NCBI GenBank assembly: GCA_002338655.1 | Contig: DDIU01000053.1 | Span: 34,276 to 98,275 of the forward strand | Direction of reading: 5' to 3' | DNA length: 64,000 nucleotides | DNA from: Flammeovirgaceae bacterium UBA1842 | GTDB lineage: Bacteria > Bacteroidota > Bacteroidia > Cytophagales > Cyclobacteriaceae | Shown: piece after piece, positions 42,465-51,495 of the stretch | Layout: each line of letters opens with the position of its first letter | Position numbering within the stretch: position 1 is the stretch's first letter | Program-made: the position numbers and the translations under genes | Notes under the pieces: generated by a model | What the model saw: only the letters and a program-made list of their open reading frames with translations | What the model was told of the DNA's origin: nothing | Database searches by the model: none

Positions 42465-44030
42465 ATGTCCCTAAAAGCCCCATGCTTGTTTATTCTATTT
42501 TTGGCCAGTTTTCAAGTGTTAGCTCAAGATCCATTTGAAAATATCAATAGCAAATATGATGAGCAGAACCCAGTGCTTTCCCCTGACGGCAAGACGCTCT
42601 ACTTTACACGCAGTAATCATCCACAAAATGTAGGTGGTGTCATTGACCCCGGAGATATCTGGTACAGTAATATCAATCCTGATGGCACGTGGTCAGAGCC
42701 GGTACACCCTCTCATACTTAATAACAGTGGCTGGAATGGCGTATTGGGCTTTGTAGGCGGCAGCGATGTGATGTACCTGTTCAACCATTACAATGAATCG
42801 GGTGGTGCAGTAAAAACACAAGGCATATCAAGGTCATTGAAAACCACTTCTGGGTGGTCGTTTCCTACGAATATAACAGTACCTTATTATAAAAATCTAT
42901 CAAAATCACATGGGGGCAATATCCTGCCTGATGCCAGTATAATGGTAGTGTCATTGGAAAGTTATGATAGCCGAGGGGGCGAGGATATTTATGTGTGTTT
43001 CAACAAAGGGAACAGTCAGTGGTCGGAGCCTAAAAATCTTGGAAGTCAGATCAACACACGCTATCAAGAATTCTCACCATTTATTTCCAATGATGGCAAA
43101 ACCCTCTACTTCTCATCCAATGGTCACGAAACATCGGGAGGGACGGACATGTTCAAAGCGGAACGACTGGATGATTCCTGGCAAAAATGGAGTGTATTGG
43201 AACCTTTAGACCAAATGAATACTGAAGGCAAAGAACTTGGTATTCACGTGTATGATGGTTTTTACCTCTATACTTCTACACTTAATAGTGATGGCTATGC
43301 CGATATCAAGATGTTTAGGGACGTGGATGTGGTAGAGCCGAAAATGGACACCACGGTAATGGACTCTACACTACTAAAAGGGATTGCCATTGTAGAGGAC
43401 GAGCCTATTGTAGATGACAAATTGATCACATTATTTGGAGAGGTAAAAGAAGAAGGATCAAATAAGCCACTAAATGCCAGTATTTCATTGAAATCCACCT
43501 CTGATTCGTTGATTAGCACTGTTCAATCAACGAAAGGTAGCTATGCTTTAAAAATTGAGGCCATTGGCATTTATAGGGTAAGTGTGGAGGCACCGGGTTA
43601 TGTTAGCCATCAGGAGTTGTTGGAACTGCGCAGCAACCGGATTAATAGTTTTGAAATGAACTTTGAACTACAAGCTATTAAAGTAGGGACGAAGGTAAAT
43701 TTGAAAGATGTCTTGTTTAAGCAATCCAAAACGGAGTTTCTTGAAAGTTCCTACCCTGAATTGAATTTGGTGGTAAAGTTTATGAAAGAAAATCCAAAGG
43801 TTGAGATCCGATTGGAGGGGCACACCGATAATAGAGGGGTGGCAAAGTACAATGTGAAACTCTCAAAAGAACGGGTGGAAGCCGTAAAATCTTACTTAGT
43901 GAAAAAAGGAATCTCACGAAAACGTATTTCCGGTAAGGGCTATGGTGGCAGCCGACCTATCGCTGATAATAACAACTCTGAAACCAGGGTACTGAACAGA
44001 AGGGTGGAATTTACCATTGTCAAAAACTAA
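42465..44030 (+). CDS. PD40 beta-propeller / OmpA-domain envelope protein
   Basis: A 521-residue protein with a signal peptide (MSLKAPCLFILFLASFQVLA). The N-terminal ~300 residues hold PD40/WD40-like propeller repeats (NPVLSPDGKTLYFTRSNH, SPFISNDGKTLYFSSNGH, both around the repeated S-x-DGKTLYF). A small carboxypeptidase-regulatory-like domain follows (about 325-405). The C-terminal ~110 residues are an OmpA peptidoglycan-binding domain with EGHTDNRGVAKYN and SKERVEAVKSYLV. It probably links outer membrane or periplasmic machinery to the cell wall. Similar proteins are found with gliding or type IX secretion genes, but none is next to it here. Confidence 0.87.
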   Translation: MSLKAPCLFILFLASFQVLAQDPFENINSKYDEQNPVLSPDGKTLYFTRSNHPQNVGGVIDPGDIWYSNINPDGTWSEPVHPLILNNSGWNGVLGFVGGSDVMYLFNHYNESGGAVKTQGISRSLKTTSGWSFPTNITVPYYKNLSKSHGGNILPDASIMVVSLESYDSRGGEDIYVCFNKGNSQWSEPKNLGSQINTRYQEFSPFISNDGKTLYFSSNGHETSGGTDMFKAERLDDSWQKWSVLEPLDQMNTEGKELGIHVYDGFYLYTSTLNSDGYADIKMFRDVDVVEPKMDTTVMDSTLLKGIAIVEDEPIVDDKLITLFGEVKEEGSNKPLNASISLKSTSDSLISTVQSTKGSYALKIEAIGIYRVSVEAPGYVSHQELLELRSNRINSFEMNFELQAIKVGTKVNLKDVLFKQSKTEFLESSYPELNLVVKFMKENPKVEIRLEGHTDNRGVAKYNVKLSKERVEAVKSYLVKKGISRKRISGKGYGGSRPIADNNNSETRVLNRRVEFTIVKN

Positions 44031-44101
44031 TTCTAATATGCAGAAACACTTATGGGTGTAAGTTTTTATTGCATTTTTGAGTTTATTATATAATTTATTA
44101 C

Positions 44102-44125
44102 ATTACCTTACTCAGGTAAAGTAAT
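44102..44125. promoter_or_regulatory. candidate TetR operator
   Basis: ATTACCTTAC tcag GTAAAGTAAT: a 10-base inverted repeat with one mismatch and a 4-base centre, ending 9 bases before the ATG of the TetR gene. Its position fits autorepression by the encoded regulator. Confidence 0.6.
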
Positions 44126-44134
44126 TATTTATAA

Positions 44135-44773
44135 ATGGAAACAGGAGTAAGGGAAACAAAATCAGCACAAATTAAACTTGACATTCTCAACGCAACTTTA
44201 AGCCTACTCGGGAAAAAAGCGTTCAAAGATTTATATGTCGATCTGATCTGTGAGAAATCTAATATTTCGAAAGTAACATTCTTCAAATATTTTCCGCAAA
44301 AAGAAGATATCCTACTTTACTATATACGTATTTGGTGTTTTGAGAGGGCCGTAGAGCTTAACCAAGAAAAGAAAGTAGGAATGGAGGGAATCTATTTCCT
44401 GTTTGATAAAATGGCATTAGCCTATGAGAAACACCCGGGGCTAATCCTAAGCTTGATCAGTTATATTACTTCATTGCCACGGCCACCTTCCCCTTTCCCA
44501 CTCAAAAGCGTGGAAAGGGAGTTGCTTTTTCCGGAGGTATTGCCCGAAATGAAGGTGGAGGTGCTTTCTATACAACAGATGATGGAGAATTTCCTGCTCG
44601 AAGCGGTCTTCAACAAACAAATTACAATTAAAGGCGACACCAAAGATTTGTCTTTACTTTTTATGACATTGATCTATGGGTCTATTGTTACCGCTCATAT
44701 GAGACAGATTACCCCAATCAGTGGTTTCTTCAAACGCAATATCAATAGTGTATTGAAAGGGCTATCCCACTAG
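44135..44773 (+). CDS. TetR/AcrR-family transcription regulator
   Basis: A 212-residue regulator with an N-terminal helix-turn-helix (KDLYVDLICEKSNISKVTFFKYFPQKEDIL), as in TetR proteins, and a divergent C-terminal ligand domain. A palindrome just upstream is a candidate binding site. It ends overlapping the end of the minus-strand TPR gene by 4 bases. Its target other than itself is not evident, as neither neighbour is an exporter. Confidence 0.86.
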   Translation: METGVRETKSAQIKLDILNATLSLLGKKAFKDLYVDLICEKSNISKVTFFKYFPQKEDILLYYIRIWCFERAVELNQEKKVGMEGIYFLFDKMALAYEKHPGLILSLISYITSLPRPPSPFPLKSVERELLFPEVLPEMKVEVLSIQQMMENFLLEAVFNKQITIKGDTKDLSLLFMTLIYGSIVTAHMRQITPISGFFKRNINSVLKGLSH

Positions 44774-45468
44774 CTTTTTTTGAACTTGTTTTTGACAAAT
44801 TCAAAAAATTGTTTTCGTTCTGATCGGCTGGTAAATAAGGAAGAAAGTGTTTGAAAGTAACCGCCAGTAGGATTTGTAAGAGTGTTTGTCTCATTGACTT
44901 CTGCACTATCGTCTTTAAGTGGCCTATCTACAGCAGAAGTGGATTGCTTTTTTGGATCCAACTCATCAGCTTTGGCAAAACTAGCCTTTGACTTTTCAAT
45001 CCGTCCTAGTTTCTCCTCCAAAATGCCTTTGTTGTTGTGGGCAATGGCATCATCAGGATCTAATGATATGCATAGCTCATAGTCAGCGATAGCTCCCTCA
45101 ACGTCACCCATTTTATCTTTGATATACGCGCGGCTTGAATAGCGGAATGGTTTTGATGGCTCTAATTCAACAGCTAGATTTAAATCGTTCATGGCCAGAT
45201 GGTTATCTCCATTGAGATGATGGGTGACGGCACGCTCACTTAGGTAATATGGGTTTTTGGGATCACTGCTGATCAGTTGATTGAAATCAATTAAAGCTTT
45301 TTCAAAATGCTTTAGTTTAAAATAGGCCTTGGCACGATTATATCGTATTTCATTATTTTCAGGACTGGCATTTAATGCCGCATCAAATTCTGTAATGGCC
45401 TGTTCGTATTGATCTGATCTGCAAAACTGTATGGCCTTGTCAAAATGTTCCTGTGCTGTCGGGTTCAT
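44770..45468 (-). CDS. TPR-repeat protein
   Basis: A 232-residue protein made of four to five tetratricopeptide repeats (about 1-170), each with the W/L-G-Y-A-F-A-P spacing: AQEHFDKAIQFCRSDQYEQA, EIRYNRAKAYFKLKHFEKAL, PYYLSERAVTHHLNGDNHLA, PFRYSSRAYIKDKMGDVEGA, AIAHNNKGILEEKLGRIEKS. A basic C-terminal tail follows. No signal peptide is seen. It overlaps the lipoprotein gene upstream by 29 bases. It is likely a scaffold for protein contacts; partners unknown. Confidence 0.82.
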   Translation of the reverse strand: MNPTAQEHFDKAIQFCRSDQYEQAITEFDAALNASPENNEIRYNRAKAYFKLKHFEKALIDFNQLISSDPKNPYYLSERAVTHHLNGDNHLAMNDLNLAVELEPSKPFRYSSRAYIKDKMGDVEGAIADYELCISLDPDDAIAHNNKGILEEKLGRIEKSKASFAKADELDPKKQSTSAVDRPLKDDSAEVNETNTLTNPTGGYFQTLSSLFTSRSERKQFFEFVKNKFKKS

Positions 45469-45742
45469 TGGTAGGGGCTTTGATCGGTGCTACAACTCTT
45501 GCTGAGTCTGCCTTATTACTTTTTGGTTTAATCTTTTTCTTCTTGGGTGCTTTTACTTCGGCTGATTTTTTCAAGATTTTCACGCGCACATATTTCACCT
45601 TTTTCTTACGCTTATCCTTTTTTGGATTGTAAGACCTATTTCTGTTCACAGGTTTTACGTGCTTTACAGTAATATACTTGGTGTTATTACAGCCAAAAAG
45701 CAAAATGCTAGTAATCAGCGCTATGATGTATAATCTGTTCAA
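45440..45742 (-). CDS. small lysine-rich lipoprotein
   Basis: A 100-residue protein with a lipoprotein signal peptide and lipobox LLFGC (Cys18). The mature part is very basic (KKDKRKKKVKYVRVKILKK) and ends in Ala/Pro-rich residues, as for a protein spanning between membrane and cell wall. I do not recognise a family. It overlaps the TPR gene by 29 bases, so the two are coupled. A small alternative is that the overlap hides a shorter start, but the lipobox supports this one. Confidence 0.65.
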   Translation of the reverse strand: MNRLYIIALITSILLFGCNNTKYITVKHVKPVNRNRSYNPKKDKRKKKVKYVRVKILKKSAEVKAPKKKKIKPKSNKADSARVVAPIKAPTNEPDSTGTF

Positions 45743-45816
45743 ATCTTAGAAACGTAAAGAAGATATATTTTATTGAGAATAGGAAGTGCCAATTAAATAG
45801 AGTGGCTATATAATGC

Positions 45817-45849
45817 AAAAAGCCTCTTAGATTACTCTAAGAGGCTTTT
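45817..45849 (-). terminator. hairpin downstream of tRNA-Asp
   Basis: AAAAGCCTCTTAG / CTAAGAGGCTTTT stem of 13 base pairs with a 6-base loop, lying just 3' of the tRNA on the minus strand. The T run is short, so the call rests mainly on the stem. Confidence 0.7.
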
Positions 45850-45852
45850 AAG

Positions 45853-45926
45853 CGGTCTGGACGGGACTCGAACCCGCGACCTCCTGCGTGACAGGCAGGC
45901 ATTCTAACCAACTGAACTACCAAACC
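45853..45926 (-). tRNA. tRNA-Asp (anticodon GTC)
   Basis: On the minus strand a 74-base cloverleaf: acceptor GGTTTGG pairs with CCAGACC (one G-T), D-arm AGTTCAGTTGGTTAG, anticodon arm with GTC at 45890-45892, and T-arm GGTTCGAGTCCC. The discriminator base is G and CCA is not encoded. No mobile element is attached to its 3' end. Confidence 0.95.
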
Positions 45927-46063
45927 ATTTAATCCCTTTCGATTAAGGTGGTGCAAATGTATATCGGGCAGTTTTTATTTCCAATAGAAGCCTTCATTTT
46001 ATTTAATATATTTTTACACTCACCTTTTCCTTACTATTACCTATCATAAATCAATATTAGTTA

Positions 46064-46071
46064 TAATTTTG
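46064..46071 (+). promoter_or_regulatory. predicted -7 element of accA
   Basis: TAATTTTG matches TAnnTTTG and lies 18 bases before the accA ATG. No convincing -33 element is seen at the right distance. Confidence 0.4.
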
Positions 46072-46089
46072 TATCTTAACTAAACGGAT

Positions 46090-47037
46090 ATGCTATTGGA
46101 TTTCGAAAAGCCTATTGCAGATTTAGAGGCAAAACTAGAAGACATGAAAAGAATCGCAGCAGAAAGCGATGTGGATGTTAAAGAAGCCGTAAAATCACTG
46201 GAGACTAAGATTAAGAACCTGAAAAAGGATACTTTTAATAACCTTACACGCTGGCAGCGGGTGCAACTTTCGAGACACCCTGAAAGGCCATATACTCTAG
46301 ATTACATCTATGAGATATTTGATGATTTTGTGGAGTTACACGGTGACCGCACCGTTGCGGATGATAAAGCCATGGTAGGTGGGTTCGCTTCTGTTGATAA
46401 ACAGACCTTTATGGTCATTGGTCAACAAAAGGGGCGGAACACTAAACAGCGACAAATACGCAACTTTGGTATGGCTAACCCTGAAGGCTATCGGAAAGCA
46501 CTACGTTTGATGAAGATGGCCGAGAAGTTTAACAAGCCTATCATTACATTAATAGATACTCCTGGAGCTTTTCCCGGCCTTGAGGCTGAGGAGCGGGGGC
46601 AAGGGGAGGCCATAGCACGAAACCTAAAGGAGATGTTTATGCTCAAGGTACCTGTCATCTGTATTGTCATTGGTGAAGGGGCCTCTGGTGGTGCATTGGG
46701 TATTGCCATCGGTGACAAGGTGCTTATGTTGGAAAATACATGGTATTCGGTGATTTCACCAGAGTCATGTTCTTCGATACTTTGGAGAAGCTGGGACTTT
46801 AAAGAGCAAGCCGCTGAGGCCCTCAAGCCAACAGCGAAGGATATGCTTGAACTCAAACTAATAGACGGTATAGTAAAAGAACCTTTGGGTGGGGCTCATA
46901 CGGACATGAAATGGATGACCAAGGAGTTGAAGAAAACCATCATGGAAAACTTAAAAGAACTTGATGCCATGACCCCGCAGCAAAGAATTGATGCCAGGAT
47001 TGAAAAATTCTGTGCGATGGGACAGGTAAAGGAATAA
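46090..47037 (+). CDS. accA: acetyl-CoA carboxylase carboxyltransferase subunit alpha
   Basis: A 315-residue protein of the expected length for AccA. Recognisable blocks are RWQRVQLSRHPERPYTLDYI, FVELHGDRTVADDKAMVGGF, and the CoA/biotin pocket TPGAFPGLEAEERGQGEAIA followed by GEGASGGALGIAIGDKVLML and SPESCSSILWRSW. It transfers the carboxyl group from biotin to acetyl-CoA to make malonyl-CoA, the extender of fatty acids and of the pigment polyene. accD is not in the window, as is common in Bacteroidota. Confidence 0.96.
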   Translation: MLLDFEKPIADLEAKLEDMKRIAAESDVDVKEAVKSLETKIKNLKKDTFNNLTRWQRVQLSRHPERPYTLDYIYEIFDDFVELHGDRTVADDKAMVGGFASVDKQTFMVIGQQKGRNTKQRQIRNFGMANPEGYRKALRLMKMAEKFNKPIITLIDTPGAFPGLEAEERGQGEAIARNLKEMFMLKVPVICIVIGEGASGGALGIAIGDKVLMLENTWYSVISPESCSSILWRSWDFKEQAAEALKPTAKDMLELKLIDGIVKEPLGGAHTDMKWMTKELKKTIMENLKELDAMTPQQRIDARIEKFCAMGQVKE

Positions 47038-47059
47038 TTGAATTTGAATTCATTAAATT

Positions 47060-47091
47060 AGGCCACAAATTAATATAGTGGCCTTTTTTTG
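47060..47091 (+). terminator. accA terminator
   Basis: AGGCCAC / GTGGCCT stem with an AT-rich loop, followed by seven T, 23 bases after the accA stop. A downstream frame begins inside it, which argues for the later start of the next gene. Confidence 0.8.
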
Positions 47092-47124
47092 TTTATTAAA
47101 GGTGTAAATCAAGCTTATAGTATT

Positions 47125-47964
47125 ATGAAATTACATGTAATTGACACGGGTTTTTTTAAGTTGGACGGAGGGGCCATGTTTGGGGTGGTGCCCAAGTCAT
47201 TATGGCAAAGAACCAATGAACCAGATGCCAACAATCTTTGCACTTGGGCCATGCGATGCTTGCTTATTGAAGATGGAAACCAGCTGATTTTAATTGATAA
47301 TGGCATTGGCAATAAACAAGACGAAAAGTTCTTAAAGCACTATTATTTACATGGAGATGCCACGCTAACCAAGTCATTAAAGTCTAAAGGTTTTTCGCCT
47401 GATGACATTACCGATATGTTTCAGACACACCTGCATTTTGATCATTGTGGAGGGGGTGTAGAAAGAAAAGGAGATAAATTGGAGTTGACCTTTAAAAACG
47501 CAAAATACTGGAGCAATAAAGATCATTGGCAATGGGCAACGGTGCCCAATCCAAGGGAAAAGGCCTCTTTTTTGAAGGAAAACATTTTGCCAATAGAAGA
47601 AAGTGGCCATCTCAATTATGTTCCCATAAATGGTGATTCACCATTTAAGCAGTTTGATATAGCCACTTTTGATGGCCATACAGACAAGCAAATGGTACCC
47701 ATGATTAAATACAATGATAAGACCATTGCTTTTGTGGCTGATCTGTTACCTTCTGTTGGTCATATTCCATTACCTTATGTAATGGGTTATGATACCCGAC
47801 CTTTGCTCACCATGCAGGAAAAGGAAAAGTTTCTAAATGAAGCCGCTGATAATGGGTACATATTATTTCTTGAGCATGACGCCATCAACGAATGCTGTAC
47901 AGTAAAACATACTGAAAAGGGGGTAAGGCTGGATCAGGCCTTTTCGTTAACTGAGGTACTTTGA
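47125..47964 (+). CDS. MBL-fold metallo-hydrolase (lactonase-like)
   Basis: A 279-residue metallo-beta-lactamase-fold hydrolase with the zinc motif HLHFDHCGG, later ligands in FDGHTDKQMVP and LEHDAIN. Its layout is that of the AHL-lactonase/AttM-type subgroup (single domain with a long loop around W-containing segments), but a lactone substrate is not shown. I chose the ATG at 47125 (MKLHVIDTGFFKLDGG) because the longer frame starts within the accA terminator. It is followed 113 bases later by a patatin gene. Confidence 0.83.
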   Translation: MKLHVIDTGFFKLDGGAMFGVVPKSLWQRTNEPDANNLCTWAMRCLLIEDGNQLILIDNGIGNKQDEKFLKHYYLHGDATLTKSLKSKGFSPDDITDMFQTHLHFDHCGGGVERKGDKLELTFKNAKYWSNKDHWQWATVPNPREKASFLKENILPIEESGHLNYVPINGDSPFKQFDIATFDGHTDKQMVPMIKYNDKTIAFVADLLPSVGHIPLPYVMGYDTRPLLTMQEKEKFLNEAADNGYILFLEHDAINECCTVKHTEKGVRLDQAFSLTEVL

Positions 47965-48077
47965 TATTCACCACCTCCACCTATCGGATGGCTTGGAGCC
48001 ATATAATAAAGTAGGTTTGGAATATGGGCAATTTGGAAAAAGAAGAGTTATTGGAATAAATCCGGTAAAAACAGTAT

Positions 48078-48851
48078 ATGAGTGAAACCAAAACCATAGG
48101 CTTAGCACTTTCGGGGGGTGGTGCAAGGGGCATTGCCCACTTGGGTGTGATTAAAGCATTGGAGGAACTGGGCGTAAAAATAAATTTTCTATCAGGCACG
48201 AGTGCTGGTGCAATAATAGCGGGTCTTTATGCTTATGGCCACAAGGTAGAGGACATTTTTAACGTCTTATTAGAGCTAAAGACCTTCAAGTTTCTACAAC
48301 CAGCAATGAGTACTAAAGGGTTGCTGAAAACAGAAGTAATGTATAAACTGTTAAAAAATCATCTACCAGATAACTCCTTCGAATCACTGAAAATCCCAAC
48401 TTACATTGCTGCTACCAATTTGAGACTAGGGGAAACAAAATATTTTAACGAAGGTGATCTTGTTTTGGCTATTTGTGCTTCCTCATGTATCCCTGTGTTA
48501 TTCAATCCAGTGGAAATTGATAAAGAACTATACATTGACGGAGGCATTCTCAACAACCTACCAATAGAACCGATCAGGGAATGCTCGGATCTGGTAATTG
48601 CCTCACATTCTAACCCCATTGATAGGGATTTTGCCCCCAAGAATTTTAGATTTGTGATGGAACGGGCTCTTATGCTGGCCATCACGCGAAATGTATATGA
48701 GCGCAGACCAGCATGTGATTTTTTTATAGAACCTAAGGGGTTGGAACCCTTTAAAGTAATGGATATTAATAAAGCGCAGGAAATATTTGAAATAGGATAT
48801 ACTGAAGCTTTAAAACAATTTGAAGAACAAAAGCTATTGGAACAAATATGA
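48078..48851 (+). CDS. patatin-like phospholipase
   Basis: A 257-residue patatin-domain protein. The oxyanion loop SGGGARG (12-18), nucleophile elbow GTSAG (Ser42) and the catalytic DGG motif in YIDGGILNNLP are all present. RssA-like bacterial patatins of this size hydrolyse lysophospholipids or glycerolipids. It overlaps the start of the urocanate hydratase by 4 bases (ATGA), an odd partner with no clear functional link. No signal peptide. Confidence 0.88.
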   Translation: MSETKTIGLALSGGGARGIAHLGVIKALEELGVKINFLSGTSAGAIIAGLYAYGHKVEDIFNVLLELKTFKFLQPAMSTKGLLKTEVMYKLLKNHLPDNSFESLKIPTYIAATNLRLGETKYFNEGDLVLAICASSCIPVLFNPVEIDKELYIDGGILNNLPIEPIRECSDLVIASHSNPIDRDFAPKNFRFVMERALMLAITRNVYERRPACDFFIEPKGLEPFKVMDINKAQEIFEIGYTEALKQFEEQKLLEQI

Positions 48852-50827
48852 CTTTCAAAGAACAGATTTTACAAGGGATACCAGATACCTTACCAAATAA
48901 AAAACAGTTTGATCCCACCATCAATCACGCACCGAAGCGAAAGGATTTACTGTCTGCTGAAGAGAAAGAATTGGCACTGATTAATGCACTAAGGTATTTT
49001 CCTCAAAAGCATCATGCTGAATTATTACCTGAGTTTAGGGAAGAGTTGGAGAAATACGGCCGTATTTATATGTACCGATTCCGCCCTGAATATGATATGT
49101 ATGCCCGTTCATTGGAGGATTACCCTTTCCAATGCCAACAGGCAGGGGCTATTATGTTGATGATTCAGAATAACCTGAATCCAGCTGTGGCACAACACCC
49201 GCATGAGTTAATTACCTATGGTGGAAATGGAGCAGTTTTTCAAAACTGGGCACAGTACCTGTTGACCATGCAGTATTTAGCCACTATGTCTGATAAGCAG
49301 ACCCTGCACATGTATTCAGGACATCCGATGGGCTTATTCCCCTCTACAAAAGGTGCTCCCAGAGTGGTGGTGACCAATGGTATGATGATCCCCAATTATT
49401 CATCACAATATGACTGGGATAAATATAATGCTTTGGGCGTCACACAATATGGCCAAATGACAGCGGGTTCGTACATGTACATAGGCCCACAGGGTATTGT
49501 TCACGGAACCACGATCACGCTATTAAATGCAGGCAGAAAAATTGCCAAAGAGGGTGAAGGACTGGCAGGTAAACTGTTTGTTTCATCAGGATTAGGGGGG
49601 ATGAGTGGGGCTCAACCTAAGGCAGGAAATATTGCTGGATGCATTTCGGTGGTGGCCGAAGTTAATCCCAAAGCCATTGCTACAAGGCATAGTCAGGGTT
49701 GGGTAGATGAAGTAATTGATGATTTAGATGACCTTGTTGCAAGGGTTAAGGTAGCAAAAAAAGGAAAAGAAGTGGTTTCTATTGCCTTTGAAGGCAATAT
49801 TGTAGCTGTTTGGGAAAAATTCAATGAGGAAGGGATTTATGTGGATATGGGCTCTGATCAGACCTCATTACATAACCCCTGGTCGGGAGGATATTATCCC
49901 GTGGGGCTTACTTTTGAGGAGGCCAATAATATGATGGCGAACGATCCTGAGCAATTTAAAAAACGAATACAGTCAACGCTGGTCAAGCATGCGTCAGCCA
50001 TCAATAAACATACCGCCAAAGGCACCTATTTCTTTGATTATGGCAATGCCTTTTTACTTGAGGCTTCACGTGCAGGAGCTGAAGTGATGGCCAAAGATGG
50101 CATCAATTTCAAGTACCCATCCTATGTACAGGATATTATGGGGCCTATGTGTTTTGATTATGGTTTTGGCCCTTTTAGATGGGTTTGTACAAGTGGCAAG
50201 CCAGAAGATCTGGCGAAAACGGATAAGATTGCAGCGGATATATTAACAAAACTCAAAGAATCCTCACCTGCAGAAATTCAACAACAAATGTCTGATAATG
50301 TACAATGGATAGAAGCTGCAGGGCGGAACAAGTTGGTAGTGGGTTCCCAAGCACGGATACTTTATGCAGATGCCACTGGACGAATTGAAATAGCCAAGGC
50401 TTTTAATGAGGCTATTAAGAATGGTGAAATTGGCCCTGTTGTGTTGGGTCGTGACCACCATGATGTATCAGGCACTGATAGTCCATATCGTGAAACATCC
50501 AATATTTATGATGGTTCGAAGTTTACAGCAGACATGGCCATTCATAATGTAATTGGTGACTCCTTCAGAGGGGCTACATGGGTTTCCATTCACAATGGGG
50601 GCGGGGTAGGCTGGGGAGAGGTAATCAACGGTGGTTTTGGAATGTTGCTGGATGGTAGTAAAAAGGCCAAAAAAAGGTTGAAAAACATGCTTTTCTTCGA
50701 TGTTAACAATGGAATTGCCAGACGAAGCTGGGCGAGGAACGAAGAAGCCATCTTTGCCGTTAAGAGGGCTATGGATAACAACAATGAACTTAAAATCACG
50801 CTTCCTAACCTTATAAAGAAACCTTGA
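48848..50827 (+). CDS. hutU: urocanate hydratase
   Basis: A 659-residue urocanase. Family blocks include QGWVDEVIDDLDDLVARV, the NAD-binding stretch SSGLGGMSGAQPKAG, GSDQTSLHNPWSGGYYPVG and the active-site region CFDYGFGPFRWVCTSG. It is longer than the ~555-residue Pseudomonas enzyme, which I recall as normal for many Bacteroidota. It converts urocanate to imidazolone propionate in histidine breakdown. hutH, hutI and hutG are not in the window; the HAL-family gene at 4.6 kb belongs to pigment synthesis instead. Confidence 0.92.
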   Translation: MTFKEQILQGIPDTLPNKKQFDPTINHAPKRKDLLSAEEKELALINALRYFPQKHHAELLPEFREELEKYGRIYMYRFRPEYDMYARSLEDYPFQCQQAGAIMLMIQNNLNPAVAQHPHELITYGGNGAVFQNWAQYLLTMQYLATMSDKQTLHMYSGHPMGLFPSTKGAPRVVVTNGMMIPNYSSQYDWDKYNALGVTQYGQMTAGSYMYIGPQGIVHGTTITLLNAGRKIAKEGEGLAGKLFVSSGLGGMSGAQPKAGNIAGCISVVAEVNPKAIATRHSQGWVDEVIDDLDDLVARVKVAKKGKEVVSIAFEGNIVAVWEKFNEEGIYVDMGSDQTSLHNPWSGGYYPVGLTFEEANNMMANDPEQFKKRIQSTLVKHASAINKHTAKGTYFFDYGNAFLLEASRAGAEVMAKDGINFKYPSYVQDIMGPMCFDYGFGPFRWVCTSGKPEDLAKTDKIAADILTKLKESSPAEIQQQMSDNVQWIEAAGRNKLVVGSQARILYADATGRIEIAKAFNEAIKNGEIGPVVLGRDHHDVSGTDSPYRETSNIYDGSKFTADMAIHNVIGDSFRGATWVSIHNGGGVGWGEVINGGFGMLLDGSKKAKKRLKNMLFFDVNNGIARRSWARNEEAIFAVKRAMDNNNELKITLPNLIKKP

Positions 50828-50916
50828 TTATTTTGGAAATAAAGTTTTCAAATTGATATACAACCCGGCTTTATTTTCGTTCAAAGAGTTGAATTAATTA
50901 AAACCACATAATATCT

Positions 50917-51417
50917 ATGAAAAGAATCTCAGTTTTAGTGTTTGTCTTTTTAGTTTCATTTGCCACCTCCTATTCTCAGTCTATTATTGGAGGCGGATTG
51001 GCTTTAGGTAGTAATTCTGGTGCCTATAACGTAGGGGCTCCGGGGCTATTCCTTCAAGGTGAGTTTTATGTAAATGACAAATGGAGTTTTAGTCCAGATG
51101 CCATAATTTATATAGTCAGTAACAGGGTCAATGAAAGCCGTGGGTTCTGGGAGGTCAATGCCAATGCCAATTACTATGTCTATGAAGATTGGGGATTAAG
51201 TTTTTATGGTATTGCAGGCTTAAATTTATCCACAGCTTCATACAAAATAGATGGATTTGGCAGGCGTACTAATTCCGAATTGGGTTTGAATGTGGGAGCT
51301 GGTGTAAATTGGGATATCCAGCAAAATTTCACCCCATTTTCAGAAGTGAAATTTACATTAGGAAATTATGACCAAGCAGTATTTAAAGTGGGAATAAAGT
51401 ACCAAATTAGCAGATAG
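50917..51417 (+). CDS. small outer-membrane beta-barrel protein 1
   Basis: A 166-residue protein with a signal peptide (MKRISVLVFVFLVSFATSYS) and eight likely strands with alternating aromatic residues (WSFSPDAIIYIVS, WEVNANANYYVYEDWGLSFYGIAGLNLS, FTPFSEVKFTLGNYD), ending FKVGIKYQISR. Length and end fit an 8-stranded barrel of the OmpW/OmpX or Opa-like size. It is the first of three tandem small barrels. Confidence 0.75.
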   Translation: MKRISVLVFVFLVSFATSYSQSIIGGGLALGSNSGAYNVGAPGLFLQGEFYVNDKWSFSPDAIIYIVSNRVNESRGFWEVNANANYYVYEDWGLSFYGIAGLNLSTASYKIDGFGRRTNSELGLNVGAGVNWDIQQNFTPFSEVKFTLGNYDQAVFKVGIKYQISR

Positions 51418-51495
51418 TTAAGGACAGAATTGATAAGATGGCTTTTATTTATTAGTTTAATGATTATTAACCAACGTTGAAAAAATAAAATTATT

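Noticed and set aside
45853..45926. tRNA-Asp as attachment site of an integrated element
   Set aside because: No integrase, no repeated tRNA 3' end, and housekeeping genes lie on both sides.
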